A stretch of 64,000 nucleotides of DNA from Duganella sp. Root1480D1 (GCF_001427305.1 NZ_LMFZ01000045.1:60598-124597), one strand, 5' to 3'; counted from the stretch's first letter, positions 25,726 through 35,080 are shown. The notes: generated by a model not told the origin, from the letters alone. Numbers and translations: made by a program.

Positions 25726-27006
25726 TTATACGCGGAACGTCCAATGGCGTCCCATCGCACTTTCGACCGCCTGCAAGCCGAAGCGTTCGGCGGCCCTGGT
25801 ATGTTTCTGGATCAGGTAGTACATATCGCTCAAAGCCGAGCGCTGCTCGGCAAAATACGTGTGGCCGATGAAGCCGGTATCTACCGTGCTGGCGTCAATT
25901 GTTTCGACGCCCTTCGCCACCAGCAGACCGGGCCCGCTTTCGCCGGCACGGGCATAGCCGTGAACGGCTTTGGAAGCATGCAGGGCGCTGTCCTCGGACG
26001 AAGCATACAAAGTCAGCGGGTTGGGCACGGCCGCCAAGGCCGGCAACAACTGCTGGCGGAACACATCTGAATCGATATCAGGTGCTGCCAATATTACTTC
26101 CCGGATGCGGCTTGCCAGGTCTGGCCGGGCGGCGACGACACTGGCCGTGGCCTGGGCCAGCGCCCGGTTGCCCATGCTGTGGGCGAGCAGGTAGACGTTG
26201 TCGGCGTCCGACTGCTGCAGGACGTCGGCCAGGAAAGCAGCAAGGTCGGCCTGGGTCCATTCGACATTGGCTTCATCCAATATATATCCTGAAAGCTTGC
26301 CTTGCGAGGGCCAACTATAAAAAATTGGGGCGCCGTGGAAGCCCAGATCGTAAGCCAGCTGGCCGGTGCGGCGGGCCGCATCCTCGAACGTGGTGCGGTA
26401 GCCGTGAATGAAAAGCAGGGCGCTGCGTGTGCCGCCGGCAGCGATCGACTGCCGCAGGTCGGCAAAGTAGCTGTCGCGCTCAGTCAAGTCGGCGGAAAGC
26501 AACACGACATGCTGTTCAGGATCCTGGCGGAACTCCATGCGCAGCAATGAGGGCGATTCCATTTCGCCCATGCGATGGTCGCGCGGGATGCTGACTTCGC
26601 AGCTTCCGTAACGCAACTGTCCGCGCGTGCTGCCAAACAGCCGGGCAGGGTGGCGGTCGCCGCTCATTTCGCGGTCGGTGGCGAAATACACTTTCATGAC
26701 CGCGTGGTCCGGGGCGCCATCCAGCTTGGCAGTAACCGAGGTATGGGCGCTGCGACGGCGCTCGACCTCATCGATGAGGTTGCGCGCCGCGGCACGCAAA
26801 TAGCGGTCCCCGGCCAGGCCGGCCGAAGCCAGGGCATCGCTCAATGCAAACTGGCGCGATCGCGAACCGGGATCTTCTTCTACATCGGCAATGGCATCGG
26901 CGACCGAAGGGGACTGGGCCGCCAGGCGCGACTTCAGCATCTGATAGGCAGCACTGATGCCGCCTTCGCCGGCACCTGCCGTCACTGCTGTCGTAATGAC
27001 GTCCAT
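25726..27006 (-). CDS. DUF900-family alpha/beta hydrolase
   Basis: A 426-residue protein. The first 150 residues are a helical region without a recognised family. From about residue 190 an alpha/beta hydrolase fold is seen: LLFIHGYRTTFEDAARR with the oxyanion-hole HG, IFYSWPSQGKL, and the nucleophile elbow LLAHSMGNRAL, where Ser is the expected catalytic residue. A downstream His in FIGHTYFAE may complete the triad. This matches the DUF900 group of predicted esterases. No signal peptide is evident, so it is probably cytoplasmic; the substrate is unknown. CCAGGAGAAGTGC sets the start at 27006 rather than 27048. It is followed by the Hpt gene. Confidence 0.8.
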   Translation of the reverse strand: MDVITTAVTAGAGEGGISAAYQMLKSRLAAQSPSVADAIADVEEDPGSRSRQFALSDALASAGLAGDRYLRAAARNLIDEVERRRSAHTSVTAKLDGAPDHAVMKVYFATDREMSGDRHPARLFGSTRGQLRYGSCEVSIPRDHRMGEMESPSLLRMEFRQDPEQHVVLLSADLTERDSYFADLRQSIAAGGTRSALLFIHGYRTTFEDAARRTGQLAYDLGFHGAPIFYSWPSQGKLSGYILDEANVEWTQADLAAFLADVLQQSDADNVYLLAHSMGNRALAQATASVVAARPDLASRIREVILAAPDIDSDVFRQQLLPALAAVPNPLTLYASSEDSALHASKAVHGYARAGESGPGLLVAKGVETIDASTVDTGFIGHTYFAEQRSALSDMYYLIQKHTRAAERFGLQAVESAMGRHWTFRV

Positions 27007-27074
27007 GCACTTCTCCTGGCTGATTAATGCATATCTGACCACACACACAAGGCCAAGTCCAGCGCCGCGTGAAG

Positions 27075-27440
27075 CTAGCGCTCGGGGGCCAGTTCAAGCC
27101 GGTTGATGCGGGCCGCCTTGTTGAAATCGACGGCGATACGCAGTGCTTGCGGCTGGCATTTCGCACGGTACACGTAAAGCCGGTCCTCCCCATTTACGTT
27201 TCGCGAAAGCAGTTCAAGCGCGAAGGGGCGGCTGCAGCCTTTCATCAGGGCAGGCAATCCCGGCACGGCAAGGTAACTCGTGCCGCGCTCTGTGAAGCGC
27301 TCGGGCGCCGGCTTGCCATCGGCAACGCCTTCCAGCACTTCGATCACCTGGGCCGTGACATCGGGCTCGACGTCGGGAATGGCGGCAGCCGACCCGATAC
27401 AGCAGAGGCTTGAGAAAAATAACAAAGTGTTCAATTTCAC
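27075..27440 (-). CDS. Hypothetical secreted protein
   Basis: This 121-residue protein starts with GTG at 27440, supported by GAAGGAG six bases before it. It has a signal peptide (LLFFSSLCCIGSAAA) and a mature domain of about 100 residues with two cysteines (GCSR, KCQP) that could form a disulfide. I do not recognise a family. It precedes the DUF900 hydrolase by 68 bp on the same strand and might share its transcript. Confidence 0.6.
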   Translation of the reverse strand: MKLNTLLFFSSLCCIGSAAAIPDVEPDVTAQVIEVLEGVADGKPAPERFTERGTSYLAVPGLPALMKGCSRPFALELLSRNVNGEDRLYVYRAKCQPQALRIAVDFNKAARINRLELAPER

Positions 27441-27631
27441 TGACGACTCCTTCTAACGTTGCGTGCGCGGTCTTGACTCAATTCTTTTGCGCTTTTAATC
27501 AGAATTCCCTTTAAAACAGCGAACTTTTAGTAGTTATACTCGCCGATCACGCTGTTGAGTGCCAAGCCCGGCGGGGCTCGTTGTTCATCCAAAAAAATAC
27601 ATCTATAACTGCTTCAGGAGAGAATTACAAC

Positions 27632-29767
27632 ATGCGCTACACAACCCGTACCACCATTGCTTCCATGGTCATGCTGGCATGCGCCGGCCTGGCCCAAGCC
27701 GGCGAAAAAACCGTCGACAACCTGACCGTCTTCACCAATACCAAGGCCGCTTCCGCAGAAGGCGTGCTGAAGGTTAACGCTGCCCGCTTCGGCCTGCCTG
27801 CGAACCTGAACAACCTGGTGCTGGTGGACGTCAAGGAATCCCTGACCGGCAAGCACTATTACTATCAGCAAATGCTGCGCGGCCTGCCAGTAGATCGCGC
27901 CCTGATCATCGTTTCGATCGGCAAGAACGGTGACCTGCAGAAGATCTTCAACGAAACCCGCCACATCTCGGCCAAAGCCGATGCGGATGCAGTGAACCAA
28001 CTGTACAACAAAGCCCAGATCAGCGACGACGAAGCGCTGGACAAAGGCTGGAAGAACATGAAGGTCCAGCACAACCTGGTGAACGTGCCTTCTTCCACCC
28101 TGGTTTGGGTACCGACCAAGAATGGCGTGCAATTGGCGCGCAAGGTCAATATCGAAGCGGAAATGCCAACCGGCGGTTTCGTGCAATACCTGAATGCCCA
28201 CGACGGCAGCCTGATCGATTCCTATACCACCTCGCTGCCACGCACCAACAAGGGTGGCGAACGCAGCCTGGCAGCACGCGCTGCAGCGCCTGGCCAGACC
28301 CTGGACCGCAAGGCCGCTACCGAAGCCGCCAAAGCCAGCTCCAGCGTAACCTCCCTGAAGGCGAGCACCACGCCGACCGTGATGGCAGCTTCCGGCATCA
28401 ACGGCAGCGGCTACGCTTTCGATCCTGATCCACGCACCGTGCTGAACACCGATGCGCTGACCGACACCTCGGCCGCTTCCGCCTTCGACGCTGCGTATTC
28501 GACCAAAACCCTGCGCGACCTGACCGTGACCGGCGGCGTCTATTCGCTGACCGGCCCTTACGTCAACATCAAGAACATCGAGTCCCCGAATACTGCGCCA
28601 AGCACCACCACCAACGGCGTATGGACTGCCAAGCGCGGCAATAACGCCTTCGACGACACCAACGTCTACTTCCACCTCGACCAGAGCCAGCGCTACATGC
28701 AGTCGCTGGGCTTCACCGGCACCAAGTCCATCCTGAATCGTTCGATGGACGTGGATACCGACGGCGTCAATGGCGACGACAACTCGCACTTCAGCGGCAC
28801 CGGCGCCAGCGGCTACCTGGCCTTCGGCCATGGCTGCGTGAACGACAGCGAAGACGCCGACGTGATCCTGCACGAATACGGCCACGGCATCCAGGCCAGC
28901 ATCAATTCCAGCTGGTCGGGTGGCGACACTGGCGCCATGGGTGAAGGTTTTGGCGACTACTGGGCGGCTTCGTACTCCTACAGCACCCCGAACGGCCAGG
29001 TGTACCATCCTGAGTGGGCCTTCAGCTGGGACGGCCACGGTTCGTGCTGGGCTGGCCGCATGCTGAACCGCACCGACGCCAAGTACAACAGCAGCAAGAG
29101 CTACGGCGCCCACACCTCGGTCACTGAAAACGGCGTAAGCTTCCAGTCCGACGAACTGTGGTCGGCACCGCTGTACTCTTCGATGGTGTCCCTGATCGCT
29201 GCCGGCAAGCCACGCGCCAACATCGACAAGATCATCCTGGAAGCGCACTTCGGCCTCGGCTCGAACATCAAGATGCCAGCCATGGCAACTGCCATCGTGA
29301 ACGCTGCCAAGACCCTGTTCCCATCGGACCTGACCTACGCCAACACCTTCCAGGCCAAGTTCGAAGCGCAGAACATCCTGAGCGGTGGCGCCTGCACGCC
29401 AGTGAACATCTCTGAAACGGAAAGCAATAACACCATTGCTACCGCCAACCCGATCACGGCATCGTGCACCACGGCCAGCGCCAACATGAGCGCCAGCACC
29501 GACGCTGACTACTTCGCGATCACCGTTCCAGCAGGCAAGACCCTGACCGCCACCATGACCCCGAATGCCACCTCGGACTACGACCTGAAGCTGTACAGCA
29601 GCGCAGGTACCGAACTGGCATCGAGCGTGAAAGGCACCGGCCAGGCCGATGTCGTAACGCGCGCCAACACGGGCTCGACTGCTGTAACGTGGTATGCCAA
29701 GGTGTACTACTACTCGGGTGGCACTGGCTCGACCAGCGGCACCTACACCTTGAAAGCCTCCTGGTAA
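27632..29767 (+). CDS. Secreted zinc metalloprotease (gluzincin, M4/M36-like) with PPC domain
   Basis: The 711-residue exported protease has a signal peptide ending in AGLAQA. A propeptide covers about residues 25-240 (FTP/PepSY-like, ending before HADPRT-type linker sequences). The catalytic domain has the zinc site HEYGH (His414, Glu415, His418), followed 30 residues later by GEGFGDYWA, which supplies the third ligand Glu. This is the gluzincin arrangement. The last 110 residues are a pre-peptidase C-terminal (PPC) domain starting at ETESNNTIATANPI, typical of secreted proteases of gammaproteobacteria and relatives. The ATG at 27632 follows AGGAGAG; the frame opens at a TTG at 27581. A strong terminator follows. 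Confidence 0.92.
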   Translation: MRYTTRTTIASMVMLACAGLAQAGEKTVDNLTVFTNTKAASAEGVLKVNAARFGLPANLNNLVLVDVKESLTGKHYYYQQMLRGLPVDRALIIVSIGKNGDLQKIFNETRHISAKADADAVNQLYNKAQISDDEALDKGWKNMKVQHNLVNVPSSTLVWVPTKNGVQLARKVNIEAEMPTGGFVQYLNAHDGSLIDSYTTSLPRTNKGGERSLAARAAAPGQTLDRKAATEAAKASSSVTSLKASTTPTVMAASGINGSGYAFDPDPRTVLNTDALTDTSAASAFDAAYSTKTLRDLTVTGGVYSLTGPYVNIKNIESPNTAPSTTTNGVWTAKRGNNAFDDTNVYFHLDQSQRYMQSLGFTGTKSILNRSMDVDTDGVNGDDNSHFSGTGASGYLAFGHGCVNDSEDADVILHEYGHGIQASINSSWSGGDTGAMGEGFGDYWAASYSYSTPNGQVYHPEWAFSWDGHGSCWAGRMLNRTDAKYNSSKSYGAHTSVTENGVSFQSDELWSAPLYSSMVSLIAAGKPRANIDKIILEAHFGLGSNIKMPAMATAIVNAAKTLFPSDLTYANTFQAKFEAQNILSGGACTPVNISETESNNTIATANPITASCTTASANMSASTDADYFAITVPAGKTLTATMTPNATSDYDLKLYSSAGTELASSVKGTGQADVVTRANTGSTAVTWYAKVYYYSGGTGSTSGTYTLKASW

Positions 29768-29793
29768 TTTAAAGAGCGCTCCCCCGCGCTAAC

Positions 29794-29828
29794 ACCGCCT
29801 GGCCCGCAAGGGCCGGCGGTTTTTTTTC
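29794..29828 (+). terminator. Rho-independent terminator after the gluzincin protease
   Basis: The stem pairs ACCGCC and GGCCC with GGGCC and GGCGGT around a GCAA tetraloop, followed by nine T bases. It ends the protease transcript before the hybrid kinase gene. Confidence 0.9.
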
Positions 29829-29877
29829 GTTTGGATCGCTTACAATTGGTTTCGCTGAGTCCGTTAAGAGACCAACC

Positions 29878-32130
29878 ATGCAAACTGATCTGGGCAAGTT
29901 CATCCTTGAAGAGGCTCCCGGCGGAATCATTGCCACGGACGGCCACGATACCGTGATCTTCTGGACCAAGGGCGCAACGGAAATCTATGGCTACAGTGCG
30001 GAAGAGGCCCGCGGCCACCGCCTGGCGGAACTGATCGGCATGCCGGGCCACCCGGTGCGGCAGGAATTCGGCGCCGACTTCGAGTACCTGCGCCGCCGCA
30101 AGGATGGCCAGGCCGTGTATGTCGGGGCTGCCTGCAAGGCGGTTTTCACCGCGCAGGGCGAAGTCGAGTACATCATCCACAGCCAGAACGACATTACCGA
30201 CGCCAAAGCCTTGCGCGATGCGCGGCAGGTCGAGTCGCGCTACCGCGGCCTGCTCGAATCAATGCCCGACGCCATCGTGATGGCCAACTCCACTGGCCGC
30301 ATTGTGCTCGTGAATAGCCAGGCCGAACGCCTGTTCGGCTTCGAGCCGCGCGAACTGCTGGGAAAACCGGTCGAAGTATTGCTGCCGGATCGCTTCCGCG
30401 GCGGCCATGTTTCCCACCGTGCCCAATATTTCGCGCAACCGCGCACCCGTACCATGGGGGCAGGCCTGGAGTTGTATGGCTTGCGCAAGGACGGGCTGGA
30501 ATTCCCCGTCGAAATCAGCCTTAGCATGATCCAGATGGAAGAGGGCGCTATCGTGATGAGCGCGATCCGCGATATCGGCGACCGCAAGAAAGCCGAGCAG
30601 AAGTTCCGCGGCTTGCTGGAATCGGCACCCGACCCGATGGTAATTGTCAATGCGCGCGGCGAGATCGTGCTGGTCAATACCCAGACCGAGCAACTGTTCG
30701 GCTACCAGCGCCAGGAGTTGCTGGGCAAACCGATTGAAATCCTGATCCCGGCCCGCTTTGCCGGGCGCCATCCTGCGGCGCGCAGCAGTTTTTTCGACAA
30801 GGCCCAACCGCGCGCCATGGGCGCCGGGACCGATCTCTACGCAATGCGGCGCGATGGCTCGGAATTCCCGGTGGAGATCAGCCTCAGCCCATTGAAAACC
30901 GAGGACGAGTTACTGGTTTCGAGCGCCATCCGCGACATCAGCGGGCGGCGCCAGATCGAACGCAAGCTGCTGGAGCAAAAGCTTGAGCTCGAGCAAGCCA
31001 GCAAGGCCAAGGACCGTTTCCTCGCCAGCATGTCGCATGAATTGCGCACCCCGCTGAATGCCATCCTCGGCTTTGGCCAGTTGCTGCATAACGAAAAACT
31101 GCCGCTGTCGCAACAGCAGCGCTACGCCTTTGCCGGCAATATCGTGCAGGCGGGCCAGCACCTGCTGCACCTGATCAATGAAACGCTGGACCTGGCCAAG
31201 ATCGAGGTTGGCGCCGTCACGCTCTCGCTTGAGCCGGTGGCGCTGGACGACCTGCTCCATGAGGCCAGAAAGATGATCGAGGCGATGGCCGACGCGCGCC
31301 AAGTCACCGTCTACCTGTCCGAACCGCGTGGCCTTTGCGTGAAGGCTGACCGCATCCGCTTGCGGCAAATCGTGCTGAACTTGCTGACCAATGCAGTCAA
31401 GTACAACAGCAAAGGCGGGCACGTCTGGGTGGCGTCCGGACAGGCCGATGCAGGGCGCGCCTGGCTGGCGGTGCGCGATGACGGGCCTGGGCTCAGCGGA
31501 GAACAGATGGCCGGCCTGTTCCAGCCCTTTAACCGGCTGGGCCAGGAGGGCGGCTCGGAAGAAGGCAGCGGCATCGGCCTCGTGCTCAGCAAGCGTTTGG
31601 CCGAGTTGATGAACGCGACTATCAGCGTCACCAGTTCGGTCGGGCAGGGCAGTACCTTTTCGGTCGAGCTGGATGCGACGGAACCGCAACGGTTGCCGCG
31701 TCTGGATGGCCAGGAGGGTTTGCCGCCGCCGGCAGGGGCGCGCGACCATCACAACAAGCCCTTGCTGCTGTATGTCGAGGACAATCCCGCCAACTTGAAG
31801 CTGGTGGAAGAAATCGTCAAGCTGCACCTCGACCTTGAGCTATTGTCGGCAACCGACGGCAACACCGGAGTCGCCATGGCGCGCGAATACCTGCCAAATG
31901 TGATATTGATGGACATGAACCTGCCCGGCATCAGCGGCCGTGAGGCCCAGCGCCGCCTGCGCCAGGATGTGGCAACGCGCGAGATCCCGATCATTGCGCT
32001 GTCCGCCAATGCCATGCCACTTGATGTAGAGGCCGCGCTGGAGGCCGGCTTCTTCCGCTACCTGACCAAGCCGTTGGACATCAACGACTTCCTGCAAGTG
32101 GTAGGCGAAGCGCTGGAACAGTTGCGTTAG
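29878..32130 (+). CDS. Hybrid sensor histidine kinase: PAS-PAS-PAS-HisKA-HATPase-receiver
   Basis: A 750-residue cytoplasmic kinase without transmembrane segments. Three PAS domains cover about residues 5-370; the second and third are near copies (both contain FEFPVEISLS-like and NxxTEQLFGY-like blocks), which suggests an internal duplication. The dimerisation domain has the phospho-His387 in FLASMSHELRTPLNAILGF. The ATPase domain has NLLTNAVKYN, DDGPGLS and GSGIGLVLSK. The C-terminal receiver starts LLYVEDNPANLKLV with phospho-acceptor Asp679 in LMDMNLPG and the switch Lys in LTKPLD. No Hpt domain is present, so it would need a separate one, such as the 25.3 kb protein. The sensed signal is unknown. 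Confidence 0.93.
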   Translation: MQTDLGKFILEEAPGGIIATDGHDTVIFWTKGATEIYGYSAEEARGHRLAELIGMPGHPVRQEFGADFEYLRRRKDGQAVYVGAACKAVFTAQGEVEYIIHSQNDITDAKALRDARQVESRYRGLLESMPDAIVMANSTGRIVLVNSQAERLFGFEPRELLGKPVEVLLPDRFRGGHVSHRAQYFAQPRTRTMGAGLELYGLRKDGLEFPVEISLSMIQMEEGAIVMSAIRDIGDRKKAEQKFRGLLESAPDPMVIVNARGEIVLVNTQTEQLFGYQRQELLGKPIEILIPARFAGRHPAARSSFFDKAQPRAMGAGTDLYAMRRDGSEFPVEISLSPLKTEDELLVSSAIRDISGRRQIERKLLEQKLELEQASKAKDRFLASMSHELRTPLNAILGFGQLLHNEKLPLSQQQRYAFAGNIVQAGQHLLHLINETLDLAKIEVGAVTLSLEPVALDDLLHEARKMIEAMADARQVTVYLSEPRGLCVKADRIRLRQIVLNLLTNAVKYNSKGGHVWVASGQADAGRAWLAVRDDGPGLSGEQMAGLFQPFNRLGQEGGSEEGSGIGLVLSKRLAELMNATISVTSSVGQGSTFSVELDATEPQRLPRLDGQEGLPPPAGARDHHNKPLLLYVEDNPANLKLVEEIVKLHLDLELLSATDGNTGVAMAREYLPNVILMDMNLPGISGREAQRRLRQDVATREIPIIALSANAMPLDVEAALEAGFFRYLTKPLDINDFLQVVGEALEQLR

Positions 32131-32160
32131 AAACAGGTTTCACGTGTAACGAGGTCTGGA

Positions 32161-32613
32161 GTGAAAATCAATATTGCAGCCTTGCTAGCAGTCGGCGCGC
32201 TGTCAGGGGAACCGAAAATGCTGGAAGTGACATTCACCGTCAAGGAAGCGGCCGGGCATCCCGTGTTGCACATCGTCCTGGCCAACCATACAGCCCACGC
32301 CGTGAAGGTGTTGCACGCACTGGCGACTGAGGAGGAGATGTACGGCAAGCTGTTCGAGTTGCGCGATGCAGCCACGGGCGAGCTCCTCGAGTATCAGGGC
32401 ATCATGGTCAAGCGCGGCCCCCTGACCGAAGAGGATTACCTGGCCATGAAACCGGGCGCGCAGCGCAGCAACAAGATCGACCTGGCGCCCGCTTACGGCT
32501 TCAGGCAAGGCCGTCACGCGTATACCATCAGCTACGCCGGGCACTACCTCATGGATGGGAAAGAAATACCGCTCACCGTTGGACCGGTACGCTTCGAGCA
32601 TACCGGCAGGTGA
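32161..32613 (+). CDS. Stand-alone copy of the N-terminal domain of M35 proteases
   Basis: The 150-residue protein starts with GTG after GAGGTCTGGA and may have a weak signal peptide (KINIAALLAVGALSG). It resembles the N-terminal prodomain of the M35 protease encoded next to it: both have LFELRDAATGE/LFDVTRDGAK-like strands, then YQGIMVKRGPLTEEDYLAM versus YEGMHVKRPAPTAADYYVI, and a final ITSYxGHYL/SGDYSIRY strand. It has no catalytic part. It may inhibit or chaperone the protease, or may be a gene-duplication remnant. I infer the kinship by eye. It is convergent with the protease gene, 15 bp apart. Confidence 0.7.
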   Translation: MKINIAALLAVGALSGEPKMLEVTFTVKEAAGHPVLHIVLANHTAHAVKVLHALATEEEMYGKLFELRDAATGELLEYQGIMVKRGPLTEEDYLAMKPGAQRSNKIDLAPAYGFRQGRHAYTISYAGHYLMDGKEIPLTVGPVRFEHTGR

Positions 32614-32628
32614 GCGGCAAGGGGTAGC

Positions 32629-33693
32629 TTATGGCAGGGCCGGGGTGTTCTCGCCGAAATATTCGTGCGAGTCGGCGTTGTCGATTGCCTTGCTCGGATC
32701 GCTGATCGCCAGGCTGGCGGCGCCGGATTGGCCATAGACCCAGTCATCAGTGCCCGCCACCACATTGAAGTGGCTCATTTCGTGCACCAGGGTGCCGCCT
32801 TTGGAGTCGGTGCCGGACATTGGGGCGCTCCAGAAAGCCTTGCAGACATAGATCTTGTAAGGCTGGGTTGGATAGACATAGGCGTAGTAGGTCTTCTTGC
32901 AGCCGCAGTCCACGGTGATCGGCTTGGTAGCAAAGGCATCTTTCAGCGCCACGAAGTGCGATTTCACGGTGGAGTATCGGCCGGAATTGTAGCTGCCGAA
33001 CCATTTGGTGTAGCGGGTGCCCGTCTTGTTGGCGCCGAGATAGGCGTCACCGTCGTTCGCCATGCCCTGTGCCGTCGACACGGCAGTGGTGATGTCGGCC
33101 TGTTGCGAAGTCGTGCACTTGCTGAAGGACAGGCCAGCCGCGCTAGGGAATGGCTGTTCCGGTGCCTTGGCGACGGTGCCGCGCGGCAAGGTGCCTTCGA
33201 TCGACACGCTCAGGGCCGGCGACTCCAGGGTATCCGGCTGTTTTTTGTCGACCGCTTTGCCGACCGGATCCACGTTGCTGAACAGCTTAGCCGACTTGGT
33301 GCTGTAGCGGATGCTGTAGTCGCCCGAGATGCTCATGTTGTACATCTGGGACAATTCGACGGTGACCTTGTGCGATTTGCCTGGCTGGATCACGTAATAG
33401 TCCGCCGCAGTTGGCGCCGGGCGCTTGACGTGCATGCCTTCATACGGCACCTTGGCGCCATCGCGGGTCACGTCAAACAGGGATTCTTCGATTTCGCCGA
33501 ACGGGGTATGCCACTTCAGGACGTATTGCGACACCGATGAAGTATTGGTCAGGGTGACGTGAACCACCACGTCGTCGCGCGGGCCCAGTGCGCGCTTGTC
33601 CATGCTGATGCTGGCTGTCAGGCCATCGGCCGCGTAGGCGCCCAGGCTGAAGGAAGCTGCGAGTGCGAAAGCGCCAAGGTGTTTCAAGTTCAT
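32629..33693 (-). CDS. Secreted M35 (aspzincin) metalloendopeptidase
   Basis: A 354-residue exported protein with signal peptide (LGAFALAASFSLGAYA), an N-terminal beta domain (about 25-160) acting as a propeptide and a C-terminal catalytic domain. The zinc site is HEMSH (His304, Glu305, His308) with the third ligand Asp in GTDDWVYG, the aspzincin signature. This subgroup contains peptidyl-Lys metalloendopeptidases; specificity here is inferred from family only. GGAGAGACGA precedes the chosen ATG at 33693; the frame opens at 33729. It is followed by the convergent lone-prodomain gene. Confidence 0.92.
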   Translation of the reverse strand: MNLKHLGAFALAASFSLGAYAADGLTASISMDKRALGPRDDVVVHVTLTNTSSVSQYVLKWHTPFGEIEESLFDVTRDGAKVPYEGMHVKRPAPTAADYYVIQPGKSHKVTVELSQMYNMSISGDYSIRYSTKSAKLFSNVDPVGKAVDKKQPDTLESPALSVSIEGTLPRGTVAKAPEQPFPSAAGLSFSKCTTSQQADITTAVSTAQGMANDGDAYLGANKTGTRYTKWFGSYNSGRYSTVKSHFVALKDAFATKPITVDCGCKKTYYAYVYPTQPYKIYVCKAFWSAPMSGTDSKGGTLVHEMSHFNVVAGTDDWVYGQSGAASLAISDPSKAIDNADSHEYFGENTPALP

Positions 33694-33853
33694 TCGTCTC
33701 TCCGTCCGGTTGTGGTTGGGGTGTCCCAATCTTGACGGGGAGAGTGCGGCAATTCAATCGAAATCATTAACGTGTCGCTATTTCAACAACGGTTCCGTTA
33801 CAGCCTGAACAAGCGACTCGGAAATTGTCCAATCCGGGACAGTTGTAACAGGC

Positions 33854-34948
33854 TCACACCTGGCTTTGCCGCCGGATGGCCATCAGGATGCCGCACCCGA
33901 TGCCCAGCGTGACCAGTGCCGTGCCACCATAACTGAAGAAGGGAAGCGGCACCCCGACCACCGGCACCACACCGCTCACCATGCCAATATTGATGAAGGC
34001 ATAGGTGAACAAGATCATGGTGATGGCGCCACCCAGCAAGCGCGAGAACGGCGTCACCGCGCCAGCGGAAATCTGCAGCCCGCGCCAGATCAGCAAGGTG
34101 TACATCACCAGCAGCGCGATGCCGCCGAACAGGCCGAATTCTTCGGCGAACACCGAGAAAATGAAATCGGTGGAGCGCTCGGGAATGAAGCCGAGGTGGC
34201 CCTGTGTGCCGTCCATCCAGCCGCGCCCCGCCATGCCCCCGGAACCGATGGCAATCTTGGCCTGGGTGATCTGGAAGCCTTTGCCTGCAGGGTCGGCGTC
34301 AGGATTGAGGAAGGTCAGCACACGCTGCCGCTGGAAGTCATGCAGCAGTTGCCACACTAGCGGCACCGCGGCCAATCCGCTTGCCGCCAATGCAGCCAGC
34401 GCTTTCCAAGACAAGCCAGCCAGTACGATGACATAAAAGCCCGCTGCCAGCACCAGCATCGCGGTGCCGAAATCGGGCTGCTTGGCAATCAGGCCGACTG
34501 GGATCGCCAACAGCACCGCAGCTGCAAGGAAGACCTGCCAGCCCTTGGCGCCATCGAAGCGATGGAAGTACCAGGCCAGCATCATCGGCATCGCAATTTT
34601 CATCATCTCCGAAGGCTGGAAGTCGTGCCCGAGATTGAGCCAGCGCGTCGAGCCTTTCTTGGTCACGCCGAACAGGAACACTGCGACCAGCAATGCCACG
34701 CCTATCGAATACAGCGTCAATGCATGCCGCATCAGCATGGGCGGCGGAATGTTCGCAACGGTCCACATCAGGCCCAAGGCCATCAGCACGTTGCGCAGTT
34801 GCAGCTCGAAGCGGCCAGGGAAGTCGGCCGAAGCGGAGTACAAGGTGACCAAGCCTGTCGCCAGCAACAGGGCGAGGATGGCAGCCAATGGCGCGTCGAC
34901 AGCCAGCACCGGCCGCAGGCGGCGCCACAGCGGGGTAGCAGAATTCAT
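33854..34948 (-). CDS. rodA: Rod shape-determining protein RodA (SEDS glycosyltransferase)
   Basis: The 364-residue integral membrane protein has about ten transmembrane helices and the SEDS signatures GSTRWLNLGHDFQPSEMMKI, KQPDFGTAMLVL and LPFFSYGGTALVTLGIG. It polymerises glycan strands of peptidoglycan with PBP2 during cell elongation. Unusually, mrdA (PBP2) is not intact upstream: only a 37-codon open frame like its N-terminus remains, and rodA starts within that frame's stop (ATGA). No mreBCD genes are nearby, so this may be a second, relocated rodA copy. Confidence 0.95.
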   Translation of the reverse strand: MNSATPLWRRLRPVLAVDAPLAAILALLLATGLVTLYSASADFPGRFELQLRNVLMALGLMWTVANIPPPMLMRHALTLYSIGVALLVAVFLFGVTKKGSTRWLNLGHDFQPSEMMKIAMPMMLAWYFHRFDGAKGWQVFLAAAVLLAIPVGLIAKQPDFGTAMLVLAAGFYVIVLAGLSWKALAALAASGLAAVPLVWQLLHDFQRQRVLTFLNPDADPAGKGFQITQAKIAIGSGGMAGRGWMDGTQGHLGFIPERSTDFIFSVFAEEFGLFGGIALLVMYTLLIWRGLQISAGAVTPFSRLLGGAITMILFTYAFINIGMVSGVVPVVGVPLPFFSYGGTALVTLGIGCGILMAIRRQSQV

Positions 34949-35058
34949 TGGAAAGCCTGCAGCCAGATCATGCGGCCTGCGAGGACGGCAAAGCCTAAGA
35001 GGGAGATCGCGCCAAGCGTCGCAAGCCGGCGGCGGAATTGTTTTTGATTATTGTTCAT
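34945..35058 (-). pseudogene. 37-codon remnant of the PBP2 (mrdA) N-terminus, coupled to rodA
   Basis: The frame encodes MNNNQKQFRRRLATLGAISL, then a hydrophobic helix and GRMIWLQAFQ. This resembles the cytoplasmic basic tail, single transmembrane helix and R-x-x-WLQ end that begin penicillin-binding protein 2 (MrdA). It stops after 37 codons. The TGA overlaps the rodA ATG, so it would couple its translation to rodA. No further PBP2 sequence follows. It is either a deletion remnant kept as a translation leader, or a real small membrane protein. The similarity is judged by eye. Confidence 0.55.
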
Positions 35059-35080
35059 GGCCGAAATTATAAGGCCAGGG

